Assembly (NCBI GenBank): GCA_002361625.1 | Contig: DETL01000016.1 | Coordinates: 107,148-135,661, forward strand | DNA: 28,514 nt | Origin: Bacteroidales bacterium UBA3289 | Lineage (GTDB): Bacteria > Bacteroidota > Bacteroidia > Bacteroidales > UBA932 | Reading direction: 5' to 3' | Shown: one piece after another, positions 22,928 through 28,514 of the stretch | How positions within the stretch are numbered: position 1 is the stretch's first letter | Layout: every line of letters begins with the position of its first letter | Translations under genes and position numbers: made by a program | The notes under the pieces: model-generated | Database searches by the model: none | The model's input: the letters and a program-made list of their open reading frames with translations, nothing else | Told to the model about the DNA's origin: nothing

Positions 22928-24046
22928 ATGGCTCTTGTCGAAATCGTTCCCGTGGAAGGACGGCGCATGCTGAAGGCATTCATCCGCTTTCCCCTGGACC
23001 TGTTCAAGGACTGCCCCCAGTGGGTGCCTGCTTTTGAAGATGACGAATTCAAGTCCCTCTCCGACGAAAACCCTTCCCTCGCCTTCTGCGAGCGCGAGCT
23101 GTATCTCGCCCGCCGCAACGGAAAGATCGTGGGCCGGGTCGCCGCCATCATCAACCACAAGGCCAATGACAAGTGGGGAGAGAAGACCGTCCGGTTCGGC
23201 TGGATCGACTTCATCGAGGATTTCGACGTGGCGAAAGCCCTCATCGACGCAGTCATCGCGTGGGGGCGCACCAAGGGCGCGAAGAAGGTGAAAGGCCCGC
23301 TGGGCTTCACCGACATGGACCGGGAAGGCCTCCTGGTGGAAGGCTTCGAGCACGACTCCCCTTTCACGGTCATCTACAATTTCCCCTACTACGGCGAGTA
23401 CCTGGAGCGCCTGGGCTTCCGCAAGGACGTGGACTGGACCCAGCGGTACATCGAACTCCCCGACACCCTTCCGCCCATGTTCCAGTACGCGGACCTCGTG
23501 GAGAAGCGCTACGGCCTGCACATCTGGCGGGGAAAGACCCTCCGCGAAATGGCCAAGCGCGGCCGGGAGATGTTCCACGTCCTGAACGACGCCTTCGCCC
23601 CGCTCTACGAATACTCCAAGCTCACCGAGGAACAGATCGACGGATATGTGAAGCAGTACGTCCCCATCATGAACAAAGACCTCGTCGCCTTCTGCGTGAA
23701 CGAGGAGGACAAGCTCGTCGGCTTCACTGTCACGATGCCCTCCATCTCCCGGGCCGTCCGGAAGGCGAAGGGCCGTCTCTTCCCCTTCGGCTTCATCCCC
23801 ATCCTCCGGTCCCTCCGGCACAACGACACCATCGAGGCGCTTCTCATCGGCGTCCTCCCGGAGTATCAGGGAAAGGGTGCGAACGTCCTCATGTTCAAGT
23901 ATATACATGAGAATTGCATCCGCTTGGGAATCAAACGGATGCTTCTGAATCCGCAGCTCGAGGAAAACTACAAGGTCCAGTCCCTGTTCGGGGAATACGA
24001 CCCGAAGCCGTTCCAGCGGCGCCGCAGCTATGTGATGGATCTTTAG
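22928..24046 (+). CDS. GNAT-type N-acyltransferase
   Basis: The 372-residue product has a duplicated GNAT-like plan. The N-terminal half has GRVAAIINHKANDKWGEK, VRFGWIDFIEDFDVAKAL and GPLGFTDMDREGLLVEGFE. The C-terminal half has LIGVLPEYQGKGANVLMFKY, whose QGKGA is the acyl-CoA/ACP phosphate-binding loop, then NPQLEENYKVQSLFGEYDP. No membrane segment is evident. The gene converges on an acyl carrier protein gene with a 4-bp overlap of ends, and an acyl-activating ligase follows, so an acyl donor other than acetyl-CoA is plausible. Resemblance to the bacterial ceramide-synthase type of GNAT protein is a thought from memory only. ATG 22928 is preferred to the longer frame from 22721, which runs through the promoter. 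Confidence 0.8.
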   Translation: MALVEIVPVEGRRMLKAFIRFPLDLFKDCPQWVPAFEDDEFKSLSDENPSLAFCERELYLARRNGKIVGRVAAIINHKANDKWGEKTVRFGWIDFIEDFDVAKALIDAVIAWGRTKGAKKVKGPLGFTDMDREGLLVEGFEHDSPFTVIYNFPYYGEYLERLGFRKDVDWTQRYIELPDTLPPMFQYADLVEKRYGLHIWRGKTLREMAKRGREMFHVLNDAFAPLYEYSKLTEEQIDGYVKQYVPIMNKDLVAFCVNEEDKLVGFTVTMPSISRAVRKAKGRLFPFGFIPILRSLRHNDTIEALLIGVLPEYQGKGANVLMFKYIHENCIRLGIKRMLLNPQLEENYKVQSLFGEYDPKPFQRRRSYVMDL

Positions 24047-24285
24047 GCCAGGGCCTTCAGCACATTGTCACACACGTCTCCCACGGTGACGGGCATCGGC
24101 TCGCCGTCGGGGAAACGCATTTTGAACTTCTCCTCCACCGCGAGGGAGAGGAGCATCATCGTCAGGGAGTCGATACCCAGCTCGCGGACGAGCTCGGTAT
24201 CGAAACCTACGGCAGTCAGGTCCGTATGGGGACGCAGGACGGTGAGGACTTCCTTCAGGCCGTCGAACACTTCTTCCCGGGTCAT
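24043..24285 (-). CDS. Acyl carrier protein
   Basis: The 80-residue acidic protein has ELVRELGIDSLTMMLLSLAVEE; Ser40 of the DSL motif would carry the 4'-phosphopantetheine arm that holds an acyl chain as thioester. It differs clearly from the housekeeping AcpP, whose motif is DSLD with a Glu/Asp-rich helix II, so it is a specialised carrier. Its ATG overlaps the TGA of the upstream ligase (ATGA), and its stop overlaps the stop of the convergent GNAT gene. The obvious reading is that the ligase loads it. Confidence 0.88.
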   Translation of the reverse strand: MTREEVFDGLKEVLTVLRPHTDLTAVGFDTELVRELGIDSLTMMLLSLAVEEKFKMRFPDGEPMPVTVGDVCDNVLKALA

Positions 24286-25772
24286 ACGCGCGCGACTTTC
24301 ATGCTGCCGGTGCGCTTGAAATCCTCCGTGCGCACGGTCACTTTCAGGATACGGTGAGTGGAAGGCAGGGTCGCATTGATCTTGTCCACCAGGGCGTTCA
24401 CATAGGAAACCACCTCTTCCCAGGGCTTGCCCTCGAAGGCGGGCATGAACGGAAGGACCTCCACGGCGATGACCGGGTTCCCGTTCAGGGTATCCTCCTT
24501 CACCATGGCGTCACGAACGCAGGGATCGGCATAGAAGGGCTCCTCCAGGCTCTCGGGGCTCACATTCTCGCCGTTGGAGAGGATGATGAGGTTCTTGATG
24601 CGGCCGGTGATATAGAGGAAACCGTCCTCGTCGATGCGCATGAGGTCGCCGGTGCGGAACCAGCCGTCCTCGGTAAAGGCCTCGGCGGTCTTTTCGGGAT
24701 CCTTGTAGTAGCCGGAGAAGACATTGTCACCCTTGACCTGCAGCTCGCCGTCCACGATGCGGACTTCCTGGCCGGGATAGACCTTGCCGATGGAGGTGGG
24801 ATGGGTGACGGCGTCCGCATTGGCGGAGGTGAGGTTCGCGGTCTCGGTGAGGCCGTAGCCGAAGCAGAACTCGACGCCGAACTTGGTGAAGATGTCCACC
24901 AGGCGCGGCGGGACGTTCGCGGCACCGGAAATGATCATCCGGAGGTTGCCGCCGAGGAACTGCGGGCCGTACATCTTGCACAGGCCGGCGAGGATATCGC
25001 AGATGCCCGGGACGATGACGAGGATCGTGGGCTTGATCACGGGGAGCTTGCCGATGGTGGCCTTCATGTCCTCGCAGGTGAACATGAGGTTCCCGGTATA
25101 GAAGCAGCCCATCATGCCGGCGATCACGCCGAACACGTGGCTCAGCGGAAGCAGGGCGATATAGCGGTGAACGCCGATGACCTTGCCGGGCTTGAAGATG
25201 GCGTTGTAGCTGCCGCGCATGAAGGCACGGTGGCTCAGGACGGCGCCCTTCGGAGTGCCGGTGGTGCCGCCGGTGAAGAAGATGGCGGCCGGCTGCTCCT
25301 TGTCCACGATGGTGACGGGAGCCATCTCCTCGGCGATGCTGGAGGCCGGAAGGACCTTCACCCCCTGGAGCTTCGCGGTGAGAGGCATGAACTCCTCACG
25401 GACGAAGATGGCGGCGATGTCGAACTTCATGCAGGAGCCGACGACGGCCATTTCCGGCAGGGAGGCCGGGAAGTTCATCGCGACATAACCGGCGCTGGTA
25501 ATGGCGAGGAAGAGCTCGATGGCATCCTGGCTGTTGCGGTCGAAGATGGCGATATGGGATCCCTTCGGAAGGCCGAGGGACTCGATGAAGGCGCGGCGGC
25601 GGGCGATGCGCTCTCCCAATTCCTGATACGTAATGGTGTGGGCGAGATCGGAGAGGGCCGGCATGTCGGCGTAGGTCTTCTCCATCCACTCCACGAATTC
25701 TCCGACGGTGGGGAAATAGGGCATGCGCTCCAGTTCCTCGCGGGGAATCATGTCATAGAAATAGTTGGACAT
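24282..25772 (-). CDS. AMP-forming acyl-CoA/acyl-ACP ligase
   Basis: The ANL-superfamily enzyme activates a carboxylic acid as acyl-AMP and passes it to a thiol. The 496-residue product shows the P-loop-like TGGTTGTPKG (167-176), LPLSHVFGVIAG, the A5 motif GYGLTET, GWFRTGDLMRIDEDGFLYITGR (A7/A8) and a C-terminal RTGSMKV whose Lys492 is in the position of the adenylation lysine. No signal or membrane segment. Translational overlap with the ACP gene suggests that the ACP, rather than CoA, may be the acceptor. The acid cannot be inferred. ATG 25772 is chosen; the frame to 25829 crosses the promoter. Confidence 0.92.
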   Translation of the reverse strand: MSNYFYDMIPREELERMPYFPTVGEFVEWMEKTYADMPALSDLAHTITYQELGERIARRRAFIESLGLPKGSHIAIFDRNSQDAIELFLAITSAGYVAMNFPASLPEMAVVGSCMKFDIAAIFVREEFMPLTAKLQGVKVLPASSIAEEMAPVTIVDKEQPAAIFFTGGTTGTPKGAVLSHRAFMRGSYNAIFKPGKVIGVHRYIALLPLSHVFGVIAGMMGCFYTGNLMFTCEDMKATIGKLPVIKPTILVIVPGICDILAGLCKMYGPQFLGGNLRMIISGAANVPPRLVDIFTKFGVEFCFGYGLTETANLTSANADAVTHPTSIGKVYPGQEVRIVDGELQVKGDNVFSGYYKDPEKTAEAFTEDGWFRTGDLMRIDEDGFLYITGRIKNLIILSNGENVSPESLEEPFYADPCVRDAMVKEDTLNGNPVIAVEVLPFMPAFEGKPWEEVVSYVNALVDKINATLPSTHRILKVTVRTEDFKRTGSMKVARV

Positions 25773-25798
25773 CTCTGTAGGTTTTGGTTTAATGGACG

Positions 25799-25829
25799 CA
25801 AAGATAGCGATTATCCGCCAAAAGGACAA
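25799..25829 (-). promoter_or_regulatory. Promoter for the ligase-ACP pair
   Basis: On the minus strand TTG (25829-25827), a 20-base spacer and TATCTTTG (25806-25799) are one base from the ideal spacing. It sits at the end of menG and would separate the ligase-ACP pair from the upstream operon. Expected leader is about 21 nt. Confidence 0.55.
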
Positions 25830-25830
25830 A

Positions 25831-26529
25831 CTACCGCTCCCCCGTGAACATCCGGCACAGGCCGAACGTGAAGGTGCGGAAGCGGACGCTGCGGAAACCG
25901 GCTTCTTCCATCATCCGGCAGAACTCCTTCGGAGCCGGGAAGTTATGGACCGATGCGGGCAGGTATTTGTAGGCGGCCTTGTCGCCGGACACCTTGCCGC
26001 CCACCCAGGGCAGGATATGCAGGAAATACAGGTCGTAGGCCCACCGGAGGACTTTGTTCTGCGGGACGGACAGTTCCAGGATGACGGCTCTCCCGCCGGG
26101 GCGGAGGACGCGACGGAACTCTTCCAGGCCTTTCTCCTTGTGCTCGAAATTGCGGATACCGAAGGCGCAGGTGACGCGGTCGAAAGTCCCCTCCTCATAC
26201 GGAAGTGCCTCCCCGTCGGCCACTTGCAGGTCGATCCGGTCCAGGACTCCGGCCTTCTCCGCCTTCTCCGTCACGAGGGCCATCATCCCTTCGGAGATAT
26301 CGACCCCGGTGACTTTCGTCCCTTCCGCAGCGGCCCTGGCGATCGAGATGGTGGAATCCCCGGTTCCGCAGGCGACGTCCAGGATGCGCTGCGGCGTTCC
26401 GTCCACGATCTCCTTCAGCGCATGGCGGCGCCAGAGCTTGTCCACGTTCAGGGACATGATATGGTTGAGCTTGTCGTAGGTCGGTGCGATGTTGTCGAAC
26501 ATCTGCTGCACCTTTTCTTTCTTAGGCAT
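25831..26529 (-). CDS. menG: Demethylmenaquinone methyltransferase
   Basis: MenG/UbiE methylates the quinone ring in the last step of menaquinone synthesis. The 232-residue product starts KEKVQQMFDNIAPTYDKLNH, the family signature, then has SAM motif ILDVACGTGDSTI, VTGVDISEGMM, and the second signature DRVTCAFGIRNFEHKEKGL followed by RVLRPGGRAVILELS. Length is normal. Its ATG shares one base with the yidD stop (TAATG). The polyprenyl synthase at 5451 would supply its substrate's side chain. Confidence 0.96.
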   Translation of the reverse strand: MPKKEKVQQMFDNIAPTYDKLNHIMSLNVDKLWRRHALKEIVDGTPQRILDVACGTGDSTISIARAAAEGTKVTGVDISEGMMALVTEKAEKAGVLDRIDLQVADGEALPYEEGTFDRVTCAFGIRNFEHKEKGLEEFRRVLRPGGRAVILELSVPQNKVLRWAYDLYFLHILPWVGGKVSGDKAAYKYLPASVHNFPAPKEFCRMMEEAGFRSVRFRTFTFGLCRMFTGER

Positions 26530-26762
26530 TATGGCACGGGATCATAACCGGAACCACCCCAGGGGTGGCAGCGGAGGATGCGGCGGACGGAGAGGTAGAG
26601 GCCCTTGAAGGGGCCGTGCTTGCGGAAAGCCTCGAGGGCGTACTGCGAGCAGGTGGGGGTGAAGCGGCAGGCAGGCGGGGTGAACGGGCTCACGCATACC
26701 TGATAGAACTTGATCAGGAATACGAACGGGAAAATGAGTACCTGTTTGAGCCAGTTGGGCAT
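26529..26762 (-). CDS. yidD: Membrane protein insertion efficiency factor YidD
   Basis: YidD is a small peripheral inner-membrane protein that assists YidC-dependent insertion. The 77-residue product has an amphipathic N-terminus (FPFVFLIKFYQVCVSPF) and the full signature CRFTPTCSQYALEAFRKHG, then RILRCHPWGGSGYDPVP. It lies 2 bp after rnpA, the classical rnpA-yidD pairing. The longer frame from 27263 is a shadow across rnpA; ATG 26762 gives the family length. Confidence 0.96.
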   Translation of the reverse strand: MPNWLKQVLIFPFVFLIKFYQVCVSPFTPPACRFTPTCSQYALEAFRKHGPFKGLYLSVRRILRCHPWGGSGYDPVP

Positions 26763-26764
26763 AG

Positions 26765-27130
26765 CTATTCCGTTTTGGAGGCGACCTCCTGCAAGGCGGC
26801 GGTCATCGCAGCGTAAATATCGGCGGAAGGCAGGACCTCGCGGGACAGGTACACGAACATGATGTCGATCCCTGCGGGGAGGAGCTGCTTCTGGAGACGG
26901 TAGGATTCCCGGACGCGCCGCTTCAGCAGGTTGCGTTTCACGGCACGCTTGAAGTTGCGCTTGGGGACGGAGACCAGGATGCGCGCAGGGGCATCGGCCT
27001 CGGGGCCTTCCCGGCGGAGGAAACGGTAGCGGAGGCAGCCCGAAACGCCACCCTTGCCACGGTCCATCAGCGCTGCGACGGGTTTTTTCCCGCACAGGCG
27101 CTCGGTCTTGGGAAGGGTGGCCGCAGCCAC
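26765..27130 (-). CDS. rnpA: Ribonuclease P protein component
   Basis: RnpA is the protein subunit that helps the RNase P RNA remove the 5' leader of tRNA precursors. The 121-residue basic product has the diagnostic KRNFKRAVKRNLLKRRVRE (RNR-type RNA-binding helix) preceded by the strand ILVSVP and followed by DIMFVYLSRE. Compared with classical RnpA the N-terminal FxxxF segment is altered to KTERLCGKKPVAALM. It sits between hemD and yidD with 2-bp gaps on both sides. Confidence 0.95.
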   Translation of the reverse strand: MAAATLPKTERLCGKKPVAALMDRGKGGVSGCLRYRFLRREGPEADAPARILVSVPKRNFKRAVKRNLLKRRVRESYRLQKQLLPAGIDIMFVYLSREVLPSADIYAAMTAALQEVASKTE

Positions 27131-27132
27131 GG

Positions 27133-27876
27133 CTACTGCTGTTTTTCGAGATACACCTCGATGGCGCGGGCCACGGAGGGAATCTCGGGTGTGGGGGCCT
27201 TGACTTCGATGGAAAGACCGGCCTCTTCCATGGACTTGACGATGGAACGGCCGTAGGAAACAAACTTGATGGCGCCCTGTTCGAAGCCGGGGAAGTTCTC
27301 GTAGAGGGACTTGACGTCGGCAGGGTTGTACAGGACGATCATGTCATAGGCGTGAAGGTCCACCCCGGTAAGGTCCTGGGGGACGGACTTGACGAACACG
27401 GCGGTCGTGTAGTCGAGCTTCTGCGCATCGAACAGGCGGGTGAGGTTCTCGTTGTTGGAATTGTCCGACGTGGTGATGAGGAACTTCTCCCCCTTGTGCT
27501 TGGCGGTCACCAGGGCGATGACGCTTTCCGGGGTGCCGGTTCCATAGAAAATCTTGCGCTTCCGGTACACGATGTGCTTCTGGAGATACATCGCCACGAC
27601 CTCCGTCGTGCAGAAGTACTTCATGGTCTCGGGGATCTTGCAGCGGAGCTCCTCGGCCAGCGAGAAGAAAGCGTCGATGGCATGGCGGGACGAGAAGACG
27701 ATGGCCGTATAGTCCAGGATATTGATTCGCTGGGTACGGAACTCCCGGGAGGTCAGCGGTTCGATCAGGAAGAAGGGACGGAACTCGAATTCCACACCGA
27801 ACTTCTCGGAAACCGCCTGATAGGGAGTAAGCACACGCGGTGCGTTCTGGGATACCAGGATTTTCTTAACACTCAT
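27133..27876 (-). CDS. hemD: Uroporphyrinogen-III synthase
   Basis: HemD closes and inverts hydroxymethylbilane to uroporphyrinogen III in haem synthesis. The 247-residue product has the low-conservation two-domain pattern: an N-terminal ILVSQN strand, DYTAIVFSSRHAIDAFFSL, YFCTTEVVAMYLQKH, GEKFLITTSDNSNN, YDMIVLYNPADVKSLYENF, and C-terminal KFVSYGRSIVKSMEEAGL with a final PSVARAIEVYL. These match the Bacteroidota HemD group found between DUF4271 and rnpA. Enzymatic residues in this family are poorly conserved, so the call leans also on gene order. Confidence 0.88.
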   Translation of the reverse strand: MSVKKILVSQNAPRVLTPYQAVSEKFGVEFEFRPFFLIEPLTSREFRTQRINILDYTAIVFSSRHAIDAFFSLAEELRCKIPETMKYFCTTEVVAMYLQKHIVYRKRKIFYGTGTPESVIALVTAKHKGEKFLITTSDNSNNENLTRLFDAQKLDYTTAVFVKSVPQDLTGVDLHAYDMIVLYNPADVKSLYENFPGFEQGAIKFVSYGRSIVKSMEEAGLSIEVKAPTPEIPSVARAIEVYLEKQQ

Positions 27877-27893
27877 ACTAATACTTCACTAAC

Positions 27894-28514
27894 CTAGGGA
27901 ATCATCACCGAACCGGCCAACAGGGCGGCAGGTAACAATTCGAGCGCGCAAAGGTACAAAAAAGTTGTCAATGGTTTGCAAGATGACGACAAAATTTGTC
28001 CTTTCCGGAGCAGATACACCAGGTAAACCACCCCCGTCTCGATCAGAAGGATCCGCTTGACCATGAGGTCGTCCACTCCCGCAACATACAGGATGCCGAC
28101 GGTCACGAGGACCAGGAGCATCAGCAGGATGAAATAGGTATGGCCGGCGCGATAGGCCATCTGGTAATCGTCGTAACGGCGGCGCGGCCGCAGCCAAATG
28201 TACAGCAGATACCGCAGGAGCAGGAAAGCCAGGAACGCCCCGGCGACGGCAAGAAGCCGGAAGTCCGGATTCCAGTCCCGGATGAAGGCCGGATCGTACA
28301 GCTCGTACCGGTATGCCAGCAGGATGGCGGGAAGCAGGAACACGGCGGCCACGAGATTCCGGTCCCGGCTCACCTTGACGCTGTTTTCCAGCGCGGCACT
28401 CCCCCGCGCCCGGCTCATGCTGTCCCGCAGGTACGGCAGCACGTTCAGGAAATTCCGGAGCGTCAGGAGAAACAGCAGGACCGTGACGATCACGAGGATG
28501 GTCCCGCTCAGCGG
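27894..28514 (-). CDS. DUF4271 membrane protein (5' end outside window)
   Basis: The frame is open to the right edge, so the start lies beyond 28514; a GTG at 28493 is in frame but is probably internal. The visible 206 residues contain about five to six hydrophobic segments (TILVIVTVLLFLLTL, LVAAVFLLPAILLAY, LLAVAGAFLAFLLLRYLLYIWL, YFILLMLLVLVTVGILYVAG, LLIETGVVYLVYLL and LYLCALELLPAALLAG) with a Tyr- and Arg-rich loop RPRRRYDDYQMAYRAGHTY between them. This is the DUF4271 pattern. Function unknown. It precedes hemD by 17 bp in a gene order conserved in Bacteroidota. Confidence 0.85.
   Translation of the reverse strand, partial: PLSGTILVIVTVLLFLLTLRNFLNVLPYLRDSMSRARGSAALENSVKVSRDRNLVAAVFLLPAILLAYRYELYDPAFIRDWNPDFRLLAVAGAFLAFLLLRYLLYIWLRPRRRYDDYQMAYRAGHTYFILLMLLVLVTVGILYVAGVDDLMVKRILLIETGVVYLVYLLRKGQILSSSCKPLTTFLYLCALELLPAALLAGSVMIP
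27949..27956 (-). promoter_or_regulatory. Possible internal promoter before hemD
   Basis: TACCTTTG on the minus strand matches TAnnTTTG and lies 72 bases before the hemD ATG, inside the DUF4271 coding end. No TTG at the right distance upstream (the nearest are at 12 and 22 bases). It may be chance. Confidence 0.3.

Noticed and set aside
22846..23373. N-terminal extension of the DUF2723 gene to 23373
   Set aside because: It crosses the divergent promoter and the first third of the GNAT gene; the family start is the MDKKRF sequence at 22845.

Overview
The window is a compact, G+C-rich stretch of a bacterial chromosome that reads as Bacteroidota, most likely order Bacteroidales. The evidence is: promoters of the TAnnTTTG type (with TTG about 19 bp upstream in the clearest cases), A-rich sequence instead of Shine-Dalgarno sites before starts, and family markers such as GldH, DUF2723, DUF4271 and the RicT/PSP1-holB neighbourhood. 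Genus cannot be fixed from this window. Almost every base is coding. No rRNA, tRNA, CRISPR, transposase, integrase or phage gene was seen.

Layout. (1) 1-1918: metK (cut by the left edge) and smpB leftward, miaA rightward. metK has a leader with a short peptide ORF fused to a terminator-like hairpin. (2) 1915-7915: a leftward run, trxA - outer-membrane barrel - LOG family - polyprenyl synthase - holB - ricT - gldH - trmB, with 2-5 bp gaps or overlaps except at ricT/gldH, where a 120-bp palindromic element sits. (3) 7958-13931: a leftward tripartite efflux operon, TolC - adaptor - RND pump - PII-like small protein. (4) 14078-22845: alternating single genes, lgt, a GH92 alpha-mannosidase lipoprotein, pgk, an RlmI-like methyltransferase and a large DUF2723 membrane protein, mostly from closely spaced divergent promoters. 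(5) 22928-25772: a GNAT-type acyltransferase converging on an acyl carrier protein and an AMP-forming acyl ligase. (6) 25831-28514: DUF4271 (cut by the right edge) - hemD - rnpA - yidD - menG, leftward.

How the genes fit together. Many products are housekeeping: tRNA modification (miaA, trmB), ribosome rescue (smpB), replication (holB), menaquinone (polyprenyl synthase, menG), lipoprotein maturation (lgt), tRNA processing (rnpA), membrane insertion (yidD), haem (hemD) and glycolysis (pgk). The accessory-like parts are the efflux operon, the GH92 enzyme and the ligase/ACP/GNAT group, which together would activate, carry and transfer an acyl group.

Most unusual: three palindromic repeat elements within 2.1 kb (about 1231-3300). 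One is in frame inside miaA, one is in frame inside trmB, and one forms the ricT-gldH junction and appears to supply the gldH start and first part of its signal peptide. The metK leader peptide/attenuator is the second item worth following. I did not find a clear multi-gene defence or other wholly new system.
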